From an uncultured Prevotellaceae bacterium (GTDB taxonomy: Bacteria > Bacteroidota > Bacteroidia > Bacteroidales > Bacteroidaceae), in assembly GCA_946185485.1 (NCBI GenBank), contig CAMHJQ010000026.1, forward strand, positions 1 to 41,023: DNA of 41,023 nucleotides, given 5' to 3'. Position numbers and translations under genes: made by a program. Positions within the stretch are counted from its first letter, which is position 1, and the number at the start of each line of letters is the position of its first letter. This document shows, piece after piece, positions 33,405-40,655 of this stretch. The notes under the pieces were generated by a model. The model had not been told where the DNA came from, did no database searches, and saw nothing but the letters and a program-made list of their open reading frames with translations.

Positions 33405-33851
33405 ATGATTATCGACACACTTGAGAACCTGAAAAACTATGCTTCGGTGAACCCGCTGTTCCCCAAAGTGGTGGAGTTCCTCCAGCAGCACGACCTCAAC
33501 GCCTTGGAGGTCGGAAAGCATGAAATTGTAGGCAAAGACCTCTTCGTGAACATTCAGATGGCCAAGGGCCGCACACCGGCGGAGGCGGTCATCGAGACGC
33601 ACAACCGGATGATTGACATTCAGATACCCCTCTCGGATGCCGAGACCTTTGGCTATACTCAGCGCGACCAGTTGCCCGAGGCAGAATACAATGCAGAGAA
33701 GGATATTACCAAGATTCCCGACCTCGCTGCCGACAGCTACGTCACCTGCCAGCCGGGCATGATGGCCATCTTCTTCCCCCAGGACGGCCACGCTCCCTGC
33801 ATTGCCGGTGTTCCCGAAATCAAGAAAGCAATATTTAAAGTTAAATATTAA
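33405..33851 (+). CDS. YhcH/YjgK/YiaL-family protein
   Basis: A 148-residue cytosolic cupin-like protein of the DUF386 (YhcH/EbgC) family. The family motif ETHNRMIDIQIPLSDAETFGY and the C-terminal histidine region FFPQDGHAPCI, which probably binds metal, are both present. Members are associated with sialic acid or other sugar catabolism, but none of those genes is here, so the substrate is unknown. No TAnnTTTG promoter is evident in the 54 bases upstream; the MORN gene ends just before and co-transcription is possible. Confidence 0.88.
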   Translation: MIIDTLENLKNYASVNPLFPKVVEFLQQHDLNALEVGKHEIVGKDLFVNIQMAKGRTPAEAVIETHNRMIDIQIPLSDAETFGYTQRDQLPEAEYNAEKDITKIPDLAADSYVTCQPGMMAIFFPQDGHAPCIAGVPEIKKAIFKVKY

Positions 33852-33859
33852 TTAGCAGC

Positions 33860-33912
33860 GGACTACAGGACTTAAGGACTTAAAATAAAAAGTCGTATTA
33901 GTCCTGTAGTCC
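33860..33912. repeat. 13-base inverted repeat between the YhcH-family gene and glgB
   Basis: ggactacaggact (33860-33872) and agtcctgtagtcc (33900-33912) are perfect inverted repeats 27 bases apart. Within the left side an aggactta unit recurs. It may form a hairpin in the mRNA leader of glgB. No poly-T follows directly, so an ordinary terminator is not certain. Confidence 0.7.
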
Positions 33913-33933
33913 TTGCAAAAAAAATAAAGCACT

Positions 33934-36039
33934 ATGGCAACAACAAAGAAAACAACGACAGCAGCCAAGAAGGCTCCTGCAAAGAAAACTGCTGCAAAGA
34001 AAGCAGCTCCGAAGAAAAAGGTAGAAGTTCCCCAACATATTGGACTGGTGCGCAACGATGGCTGGCTGGAACCCTTCGAGCAGGCTATTCGCGGCCGTCA
34101 CGACCACGCCCTGTGGAAGATAGGCCAGCTGACCAGAAACGGCAAGCAGACACTGTCGCAGTTTGCCAGCGGCCACCTCTACTTCGGACTCCACAAGCTC
34201 GCCAAGGGCTGGGTGTTCCGCGAGTGGGCACCCAACGCCACCGACATCTACCTCATCGGTGACTTCAACAACTGGCAGGAAGACGAGAAATACAGGTGCA
34301 AGCGCATCGAGGGCACCGGCAACTGGGAACTGAAACTCAGCGAGAAAGCCCTGAAGCACGGCCAGCTCTATAAGATGAAGGTCAAGTGGAATGGGGGAGA
34401 AGGGGAGCGCATCCCCGCCTGGTGCCGCCGCGTGGTACAGGACGACCAGACGAAGATATTCTCTGCCCAGGTGTGGAACCCCGAGCAGCCATACGTGTGG
34501 AAGAAGAAGACCTTCAAGCCCAATAAGTCGCCCCTGTTGATTTATGAGTGCCATGTGGGTATGGCACAGGATGCCGAGAAGGTGGGCACCTACAAGGAGT
34601 TTACTGAGAACGTACTGCCACGCGTCAAGAAAGACGGCTATAACGCCATTCAGGTGATGGCTATTCAGGAGCACCCCTATTATGGTTCGTTCGGCTACCA
34701 CGTTTCGAGCTTCTTTGCACCCTCCAGTCGCTTCGGTACCCCCGAGGAACTGAAGGAGATGATTGACACAGCCCACAAGATGGGTATTGCCGTCATCATG
34801 GATATTGTGCATTCGCACGCTGTCAAGAACGAGGTAGAGGGCTTGGGCAATCTGGCTGGCGACCCCAACCAGTTCTTCTATCCAGGCGACCGCCACGAGC
34901 ACCCGGCATGGGACTCGCTCTGCTTTGACTATGGTAAGGACGAGGTGATACACTTCCTGCTCTCCAACTGTAAGTACTGGCTGGAGGAATTCCATTTCGA
35001 CGGCTTCCGCTTCGACGGTGTCACCTCGATGCTCTACTATTCACACGGATTGGGTGAGGCATTCGGAGGCTATGGCGACTACTTCAACGGACATGAGGAC
35101 GACAACGCCATCTGCTACCTCACGCTGGCCAACTGCCTCATCCATGAGGTCAACAAGAACGCCATCACCATTGCCGAGGAAGTATCAGGTATGCCAGGAC
35201 TGGCTGCTAAGTTTGAGGATGGCGGCTATGGCTTCGACTACCGTATGGCGATGAATATTCCCGACTACTGGATTAAGACCATCAAGGAAGTACGCGACGA
35301 GGACATCAACGTAACCAGCATTTTCTGGGAGGTGAAGAACCGTCGTCCTGACGAGAAGACCATCTCGTACTGCGAGAGTCACGACCAGGCACTGGTGGGT
35401 GACAAGACCATCATCTTCCGTCTGATAGATGCCGATATGTACTGGCACTTCGCCAAGAAGGACGTCAACGATATTGCCCAGCGCGGTATCGCCCTGCATA
35501 AGATGATTCGTCTGGTAACGGCAGGCGCTATCAACGGCGGCTATCTGAACTTCATGGGTAACGAGTTCGGACACCCGGAGTGGATAGACTTCCCACGCGA
35601 GGGTAACGGCTGGTCGTATAAGTACGCACGCCGTCAGTGGCACTTGGTGGACGATCCCGATTTGTGCTACCACTGGTTGGGCGACTTCGACCGCAAGATG
35701 CTGGAGGTGATTAAGAGCCAGAAGAATTTCCAGGCTACACCGGTGACCGAAATCTGGCACGACGAAGGCGACAAGGTGCTGTGCTATATGCGTGGCGACT
35801 TGGTGTTCGTATTCAACTTCTCGCCCACACGTTCGTACACCGACTATGGTTTCCTTGTACCTACAGGCAGTTACGAGGTGGTGCTGAACACCGATGCCAA
35901 GGAGTTCGGTGGCAACGGCTTTGCCGACGACAGCGTGACACACATCACCAACTATGACCCGCTGTATGTGCAGGACCGCAAGGAGTGGCTCAAACTCTAC
36001 ATCCCCGCCCGCTCGGCAGTGGTGCTGAGGAAACAGTAA
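33934..36039 (+). CDS. glgB: 1,4-alpha-glucan branching enzyme with histone-H1-like N-terminal tail
   Basis: Introduces alpha-1,6 branches into glycogen. The 701-residue protein has a CBM48-like N-terminal domain (about 75-165) and a GH13 barrel, with the nucleophile D361 in DGFRFDGVTSM, acid/base E415 in IAEEVSG, and the transition-state residue in SHDQALVG. It resembles the eukaryote-like GH13_8 branching enzymes. The odd part is residues 1-30, a Lys/Ala/Pro/Thr tail (TAAKKAPAKKTAAKKAAPKK) like bacterial histone-H1-type or HU-tail sequences. A strong terminator follows at 36048-36087. No other glycogen gene is in the window. Confidence 0.95.
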   Translation: MATTKKTTTAAKKAPAKKTAAKKAAPKKKVEVPQHIGLVRNDGWLEPFEQAIRGRHDHALWKIGQLTRNGKQTLSQFASGHLYFGLHKLAKGWVFREWAPNATDIYLIGDFNNWQEDEKYRCKRIEGTGNWELKLSEKALKHGQLYKMKVKWNGGEGERIPAWCRRVVQDDQTKIFSAQVWNPEQPYVWKKKTFKPNKSPLLIYECHVGMAQDAEKVGTYKEFTENVLPRVKKDGYNAIQVMAIQEHPYYGSFGYHVSSFFAPSSRFGTPEELKEMIDTAHKMGIAVIMDIVHSHAVKNEVEGLGNLAGDPNQFFYPGDRHEHPAWDSLCFDYGKDEVIHFLLSNCKYWLEEFHFDGFRFDGVTSMLYYSHGLGEAFGGYGDYFNGHEDDNAICYLTLANCLIHEVNKNAITIAEEVSGMPGLAAKFEDGGYGFDYRMAMNIPDYWIKTIKEVRDEDINVTSIFWEVKNRRPDEKTISYCESHDQALVGDKTIIFRLIDADMYWHFAKKDVNDIAQRGIALHKMIRLVTAGAINGGYLNFMGNEFGHPEWIDFPREGNGWSYKYARRQWHLVDDPDLCYHWLGDFDRKMLEVIKSQKNFQATPVTEIWHDEGDKVLCYMRGDLVFVFNFSPTRSYTDYGFLVPTGSYEVVLNTDAKEFGGNGFADDSVTHITNYDPLYVQDRKEWLKLYIPARSAVVLRKQ

Positions 36040-36047
36040 AATTCAAC

Positions 36048-36087
36048 AAAAAATGCCCAAATGATTGCGTTTGGGCATTTTTTTTTG
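36048..36087 (+). terminator. Rho-independent terminator after glgB
   Basis: An 11-base stem AAATGCCCAAA (36051-36061) / TTTGGGCATTT (36070-36080) with an 8-base loop, followed by a run of T residues, 10 bases after the glgB stop. Confidence 0.9.
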
Positions 36088-36118
36088 CAAAATGCTATCC
36101 TTTTCCGATAAATTTTAG

Positions 36119-36126
36119 TACTTTTG
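36119..36126 (+). promoter_or_regulatory. -7 box (TACTTTTG) for dapA
   Basis: TACTTTTG fits TAnnTTTG and lies 28 bases before the dapA ATG, downstream of the glgB terminator. No clear -33 box at the usual spacing. Confidence 0.5.
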
Positions 36127-36154
36127 CACACGAAATTGAGAATTCTTTTTTTTT

Positions 36155-37042
36155 ATGGTACGTAATATCTTCAAAGGATTAGGTATAGCCTTGGTAACGC
36201 CTTTCACGCAAGACGGCGCTGTAGACTACAAATCGCTCCACCGTCTGGTGCAATATCAACTCGACAACGGGGCTGATTTCTTGTGCATCCTCGCCACCAC
36301 GGGTGAGACACCTACGCTGACGGCTGACGAGAAACAAAAAATCAAGGACATGATTGTCGAACAGGTGGGCGGACGCATCCCCATCCTCATGGGCTGCGGA
36401 GGCAACAATACCGCTGCCGTCGTTCGCGAACTGCAGACGGGCGACTTCCACGGCATCGACGGCATCCTGAGCGTCTGTCCCTACTACAACAAACCGTCGC
36501 AGGAGGGTCTCTACCAGCACTTCAAGGCCATCGCCGCCGCCACCAAGCTCCCCGTAGTATTATATAATGTACCCGGGCGCACGGGCGTAAACATGAAGGC
36601 GGAGACCACCGTCCGACTGGCGCGCGACTGCAAGAACATCGTCGCCATCAAGGAGGCTTCGGGCAATCTGGAACAGGTCGACGAGATTATCAAGAACAAA
36701 CCCGACACCTTCGATGTCATCTCGGGCGACGACTCCCTGACGTTCCCCATGATATCCTGTGGTGCCGTTGGTGTCATCAGCGTCATCGGCAATGCCCTGC
36801 CCAAGGAGTTCTCGAAGATGATACGTCTGCAGATGAGGGGCGAGTACGATCCTGCCCGCAAGATCCACCACCGCTTCATCGACCTCTTCTCGCTGCTCTT
36901 CGTCGACGGCAACCCTGCCGGTGTCAAGGCCATGCTCCACGAGATGGGCTATATCGAGAATGTCCTGCGCCTCCCCCTGGTGCCCACCCGCATCTCTACC
37001 CTCCAGCGCATGAGCGAAATCATGAAAGAACTGAAAATATGA
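36155..37042 (+). CDS. dapA: 4-hydroxy-tetrahydrodipicolinate synthase
   Basis: Condenses pyruvate with aspartate semialdehyde, the first committed step of lysine/meso-diaminopimelate synthesis. The 295-residue TIM barrel shows ATTGETPTL, the catalytic tyrosine in VVLYNVPGRTGVN and the Schiff-base lysine K166 in AIKEASG. It has its own promoter after the glgB terminator. The stop codon is followed directly by copy 2 of the heptamer-armed element. Confidence 0.96.
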   Translation: MVRNIFKGLGIALVTPFTQDGAVDYKSLHRLVQYQLDNGADFLCILATTGETPTLTADEKQKIKDMIVEQVGGRIPILMGCGGNNTAAVVRELQTGDFHGIDGILSVCPYYNKPSQEGLYQHFKAIAAATKLPVVLYNVPGRTGVNMKAETTVRLARDCKNIVAIKEASGNLEQVDEIIKNKPDTFDVISGDDSLTFPMISCGAVGVISVIGNALPKEFSKMIRLQMRGEYDPARKIHHRFIDLFSLLFVDGNPAGVKAMLHEMGYIENVLRLPLVPTRISTLQRMSEIMKELKI

Positions 37043-37194
37043 TGTTTGACATTTGAAGTTTGAAGTTTGAAATTTGATATTTATGATATGCTCAAAGGGT
37101 GAAAATGCAAGAATCATATCACGGCTAAGTCTAATCATAAACTTCAAACTTCAAACTTCAAACTTCAAACTTCAAACTTCAAACTTCAAACTTC
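37043..37194. repeat. Heptamer-armed inverted-repeat element, copy 2
   Basis: The left side is degenerate TTTGAAG units starting just after the dapA stop and ending in TTTATGAT (37080-37087). The core is 46 bases (37088-37133) and matches copy 1 with four substitutions and one single-base gap. The right side is ATCATAAA followed by eight perfect AAACTTC units (37139-37194). The right array ends 17 bases before the start codon of the AraC-type gene. Confidence 0.9.
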
Positions 37195-37211
37195 AAAAAT
37201 AAAAATTTGTT

Positions 37212-38096
37212 TTGGAAGAGTCACGAGTGATACACGAGATTACGCCGTTGATGGGCAAGGACGCCCTCTATATTGCCGAGCGACGTAAGAAGGAGTTTAC
37301 CTATCCCATCCACAACCACGAGGTCTTTGAACTCAACTATGTGGAGCATGCCCCTGGCGTGCGCCGTATCGTGGGCGACTCCAACGAAGTCATCGGTGAC
37401 TACGACCTGGTCATCATCACCGGTCAGGAGCTCGAGCATGTCTGGGAACAGAACACCTGTACCAGCGACGACATCCGCGAGATTACCGTCCACTTCTATC
37501 TCGACCTGAGCGACGACGGCTTCCTGTCGCGCAACCCCTTCCACTCCATGCGTAAGATGTTGCTCGAGGCGCGCAAGGGCCTGGCATTCTCCTTGGAGGA
37601 CATCATGCGGGTCTATCCCCTGCTCGACACCCTCAGCAAGGTCAAGGAGGGCTTCTATGCCGTCACCCAGTTCCTGACCATCCTCCACGAGCTCTCCAAG
37701 TCGCGTACCATGCACCCCCTGGCCACCAGCAGCTATGCCAAGGTCGAGGTGGAGAGCGACTCCCGCCGCGTGCTGAAGGTCAAGAACTACATCGCCAAGA
37801 ACTACATGGACGAGATCCGCCTGAACACCCTGGCCGACATTGCCGGCATGAGTCCGTCAGCCTTCAGTCGTTTCTTCAAGCTCCATACCGGTCGCAACCT
37901 CAGCGACTATATCATCGAGATGCGCCTTGGCTATGCCAGCCGCATGCTTGTCGATACCAGCAAGAGCGTCTCTGAGATTAGTTTCCAGAGCGGCTTCAAC
38001 AACCTCAGCAATTTCAACCGCATTTTTAAGAAAAAGAAGGGCTGTTCGCCCTCAGAGTTCCGCGATAACTACCAGAAAACGCGAATTATCGTCTAA
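37212..38096 (+). CDS. AraC-family transcriptional regulator
   Basis: A 294-residue regulator with an N-terminal cupin-like sensor domain (about 1-160, HNHEVFELNYVEHAPGVRRI) and a C-terminal double helix-turn-helix (about 190-290, LNTLADIAGMSPSAFSRFFK and the signature SEISFQSGFNNLSNFNRIFK). The frame begins at TTG 37212 (MEESRVIHEITPL), which matches the N-terminus I expect for this group; the first ATG is at 37251 and would cut into that domain. The eight-unit heptamer array ends 17 bases before the start and may affect expression. Ligand unknown. Confidence 0.88.
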   Translation: MEESRVIHEITPLMGKDALYIAERRKKEFTYPIHNHEVFELNYVEHAPGVRRIVGDSNEVIGDYDLVIITGQELEHVWEQNTCTSDDIREITVHFYLDLSDDGFLSRNPFHSMRKMLLEARKGLAFSLEDIMRVYPLLDTLSKVKEGFYAVTQFLTILHELSKSRTMHPLATSSYAKVEVESDSRRVLKVKNYIAKNYMDEIRLNTLADIAGMSPSAFSRFFKLHTGRNLSDYIIEMRLGYASRMLVDTSKSVSEISFQSGFNNLSNFNRIFKKKKGCSPSEFRDNYQKTRIIV

Positions 38097-38120
38097 AAAA
38101 GCAAAAAAGTTGCCGAAAAA

Positions 38121-38152
38121 TTTGGTGGTGTCGAAAAAACTCTGTACCTTTG
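38121..38152 (+). promoter_or_regulatory. Promoter of tRNA-Arg
   Basis: TTTG (38121-38124), 20-base spacer and TACCTTTG (38145-38152): an exact match to the Bacteroidetes sigma factor consensus, 42 bases before the tRNA. Confidence 0.8.
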
Positions 38153-38194
38153 CACTCGCTTTCAAGGATATGACACTTGAACAGCAGGAACGGA

Positions 38195-38268
38195 GGTTCC
38201 GTAGCTCAACTGAATAGAGCATCTGACTACGGATCAGAAGGTTGTGGGTTTGAATCCCGCCGGAATCA
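38195..38268 (+). tRNA. tRNA-Arg (anticodon ACG)
   Basis: A full cloverleaf of 74 bases: acceptor GGTTCCG/CGGAATC, D stem GCTC/GAGC, anticodon stem TCTGA/TCAGA with loop CTACGGA (anticodon ACG, read as ICG), T stem GTGGG/CCCGC with loop TTTGAAT, and discriminator A. CCA is not encoded. Confidence 0.95.
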
Positions 38269-38331
38269 CAAGAGTAAAAGAGAAGTCCCAAAGAAAGTTC
38301 ACTTTCATTTGGGACTTCTCTTTTACTCTTG
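38269..38331 (+). terminator. 24-base-stem hairpin directly after tRNA-Arg
   Basis: Perfect 24-base inverted repeats at 38269-38292 and 38308-38331 with a 15-base loop that itself pairs (GAAAG/CTTTC). It starts one base after the tRNA discriminator, so it most likely ends the tRNA transcript and helps processing. The stem is longer than a usual terminator and lacks a clean poly-T after it. Confidence 0.7.
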
Positions 38332-38872
38332 TACCCATTAGCCCGTGGCAGGGCTAAGGGTTCGACAAAGTCAATCCCGCCTTATGTCACCCCGCCAGGC
38401 GATTTAAGAAATCACGGCTTATGTCTCCCCGCCAGGCGATAAAAAAACCACGGCTCACCCCTCATGCTAAGGTAATGTTAAGCTTCGTTTCTGACCGCCT
38501 TAAGTTATCACCCCGCCAGGCGACAAAAAAGAAACGGCGAACCCCGTAGGGGCGACAGCTTGAGAGCCGTACCAAAACTTTGACGCAGAGGGTCTTCCCT
38601 CGGAGTCAACTTGTCTCTTCCCTGAGGGGAGAGACTACAGAGTGAGGTGGAGCCCCTTTAAGCAAAGGGGACGGGGGATTATGAAAGAAGTGGTGGAGCC
38701 CCTTTAAGCAAAGGGGACGGGGGATTTTGAAAGAAGTGGTGGAGCCCCTTTAGGCAAAGGGAACGGTTGATTTTGAAAAAATTGGCAAAGTCAATCTTGT
38801 TTTTTTTGAAAGATTTTTGTGGAAATTTTGGGGATTTTAAATAAAAAGTTTTTTTTATTCCACATTTTTCCC
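38332..38872. other. 540-base repeat-rich non-coding spacer before the UpxY-like gene
   Basis: No plausible gene. It holds a small hairpin (TAGCCC/GGGCTA, 38339-38356), three copies of CCCCGCCAGGCGA (38390, 38427 and 38511), a 10-base-stem hairpin (38613-38635) and three 46-base tandem repeats (38647-38784). After that comes AT-rich sequence leading into the promoter at 38873. Confidence 0.7.
38647..38784. repeat. Three tandem 46-base hairpin repeats
   Basis: Units start at 38647, 38693 and 38739. Each contains the inverted repeat CCCCTTT-AAGC-AAAGGGG followed by GACGGGGGATT and an A/G-rich end; the third is more diverged (AGGC loop, GAACGG). They lie about 90-230 bases upstream of the UpxY-like promoter. 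Confidence 0.85.
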
Positions 38873-38880
38873 TACCTTTG
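38873..38880 (+). promoter_or_regulatory. -7 box (TACCTTTG) for the UpxY-like gene
   Basis: A perfect TACCTTTG box 25 bases before ATG 38905. A TTG within it is an in-frame but unlikely start. Confidence 0.65.
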
Positions 38881-38904
38881 CAAAAAAGTAACAACACCGC
38901 ACCG

Positions 38905-39519
38905 ATGTCTGAGGAAGTTATCCCCCCGTCCATTACAACGTCAGTGAAAGTCACTGGCGACGCCTCTGGCGTCCCCCGCGACCCCAAAGCCGAGCGAAAG
39001 TGGTTCATTGCGTGTGTTTCTCCCAATAGCGAGAAGTCCTCCCGTGACCGCCTGTTGCAGCTCGGGTATGATGCCTTTGTTGCTTCTCAGGAAGAGGTCA
39101 AGTTCTACAAGAACGGAGCCCGCAAGAAGCGCAAGAAGGTCGAGCGTGTTGTTATTACCCAGTATGTCTTCCTCCATATCACCGAGATGGAGCGCCGCAA
39201 GCTCGTCGAGCTCCCCTTCATACGGAGTTTCCTTATTGACAGGAGTTACGAGGTCCGCACCTTTGCTACTGTCTCTGACGACCAGATGCACCAGCTGAAG
39301 CGTTTGCTTGGCCATGCCGACCGTCAGGTCTGTTTCACTGCTGTCGACTATGCCATTGGCGAGGAGGTCACCGTCAAGGGCTTGGGTAACTTCGATTATA
39401 CCGGTCATGTCGTCCGTCTCCGTGGTGACAAGACCCCTTATATCGGTGTCCGTATTGATGCCCTTGGTTGCGCCTACCTCGAGATCGAGCCCGAGAACCT
39501 CAAAAAAAAGACGTCTTAA
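38905..39519 (+). CDS. UpxY-family NusG-like transcription antiterminator
   Basis: A 204-residue NusG paralogue. The NGN domain (about 30-135) begins KWFIACVSPNSEKSSRDRLL and includes the basic stretch ARKKRKKVERVV and QYVFLHI. A KOW-like C-terminal domain (about 145-200) includes GEEVTVKGLGNFDYTGHVVR. In Bacteroides, UpxY proteins are the first genes of capsule loci and let RNA polymerase read through their long leaders. Start at ATG 38905, after its promoter; a longer frame from TTG 38878 overlaps the -7 box. Followed by manA and then the window edge, so its target operon may lie beyond 41023. Confidence 0.85.
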   Translation: MSEEVIPPSITTSVKVTGDASGVPRDPKAERKWFIACVSPNSEKSSRDRLLQLGYDAFVASQEEVKFYKNGARKKRKKVERVVITQYVFLHITEMERRKLVELPFIRSFLIDRSYEVRTFATVSDDQMHQLKRLLGHADRQVCFTAVDYAIGEEVTVKGLGNFDYTGHVVRLRGDKTPYIGVRIDALGCAYLEIEPENLKKKTS

Positions 39520-39545
39520 ATTTTTTATATTCCGATTTTATTTCT

Positions 39546-39553
39546 TATCTTTG
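39546..39553 (+). promoter_or_regulatory. -7 box (TATCTTTG) for manA
   Basis: TATCTTTG lies 59 bases before the manA ATG and just after the antiterminator stop. manA may therefore have its own transcript. Confidence 0.55.
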
Positions 39554-39611
39554 CGCTTTGAAACTATCGAAGACGCAAATGTCTAAGTTTTTTTGAATTT
39601 TCCCTTACGCG

Positions 39612-40655
39612 ATGAAAAGATTTTATCCTTTTCTTTTTGCCCCCAATCTCCACTCTGTTGTTTGGGGAGGCAACCAACTCCGACCCTATAAAGGTCTTGA
39701 ACCTTCTGTCGAGCCGATAGGCGAGAGCTGGGAGGTCAGCGCAGTGCCCAGCAGCACGAGCACCATCAGCAATGGAGCACTGAAAGGCCAAGACCTGATA
39801 ACAGCTATTAGTGAACAGCCAGAAGCCATTCTGGGTAAGGCTGTCAATGCAAAATACCATGGCAAGCTGCCATTGTTGGTGAAGTTCATCGATGCCAAAC
39901 GCGACCTGAGCATTCAGGTGCATCCCAATGATGCGATGGCCATGCGCGAACATGGCAAGATGGGCAAGTCCGAGATGTGGTATATCATCAAGGCTGATGA
40001 AGGCGCCCATCTCTATGCCGGCTTCAAGCAGACTATCACCCCGTATGAATATCAGAAGCGCGTAGAAGACGGCAGCATTACCGAAGTGTTGGCTGACCAT
40101 AAGGTCAAGGCCGGCGACGTCTTCTATTTACCTGCTGGCCGTGTCCACGCCATCTGTGGCGGTATCATGCTGGCAGAGGTACAGCAGTCTTCCGATGTTA
40201 CTTATCGTATCTATGACTACAACCGTCCCGGCATGGATGGCAAGCCCCGTGAGCTGCATACAGAGCTGGCCGCAAAGGCCCTTGACTACCATGTCGAAGA
40301 CAACTACCGCACAGAATACATCGATAGCACGAACAAGGCTACCCAGATTCTTGACACCCCTTATTTTGATGTACGGGTGCTGGAAATCTCCAAACCTTTC
40401 CATAGAGACCTGCGCAAGTATGACAGTTTTGTCATTTCCATGTGTATCGAGGGCGCTTGCAAGATGAGAGTCAGAAGCACTGGCGACGAGATTATCCTGA
40501 AAGAAGGACATAGCACCTTGATTCCGGCATGTATTGCCGACTATGATGTGATACCTCAGTCGGGGCATACCAGATTGCTGGATGCCTATATCGACAATCA
40601 GAACAACGGCATGAAAGGCCTCATCACAAAGTTCCTCCATCTCACAAATTCTTAA
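39612..40655 (+). CDS. manA: Mannose-6-phosphate isomerase, class I
   Basis: Interconverts fructose-6-phosphate and mannose-6-phosphate, feeding GDP-mannose for glycans. The 347-residue cupin protein shows the metal-site motifs SIQVHPND and the glutamate of GKSEMWYI, then the conserved LPAGRVHAI region. Length is close to that of short Bacteroidetes and Firmicutes ManA proteins. It follows the UpxY-like regulator, which fits a surface-polysaccharide context (inference). Its end runs into a short 8-base repeat (AAATTCTT twice). Confidence 0.94.
   Translation: MKRFYPFLFAPNLHSVVWGGNQLRPYKGLEPSVEPIGESWEVSAVPSSTSTISNGALKGQDLITAISEQPEAILGKAVNAKYHGKLPLLVKFIDAKRDLSIQVHPNDAMAMREHGKMGKSEMWYIIKADEGAHLYAGFKQTITPYEYQKRVEDGSITEVLADHKVKAGDVFYLPAGRVHAICGGIMLAEVQQSSDVTYRIYDYNRPGMDGKPRELHTELAAKALDYHVEDNYRTEYIDSTNKATQILDTPYFDVRVLEISKPFHRDLRKYDSFVISMCIEGACKMRVRSTGDEIILKEGHSTLIPACIADYDVIPQSGHTRLLDAYIDNQNNGMKGLITKFLHLTNS

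Noticed and set aside
38195..38268. An integrated element using tRNA-Arg as attachment site
   Set aside because: I see no integrase gene and no repeat of the tRNA 3' end within the window, so there is no support.
38647..38784. A small CRISPR-like array
   Set aside because: The three units are adjacent with no unique spacers, carry internal hairpins, and no cas genes are nearby.
38878..38904. TTG 38878 as the start of the UpxY-like protein
   Set aside because: It lies inside the TACCTTTG promoter box, so a transcript would start after it. ATG 38905 is in frame and fits.
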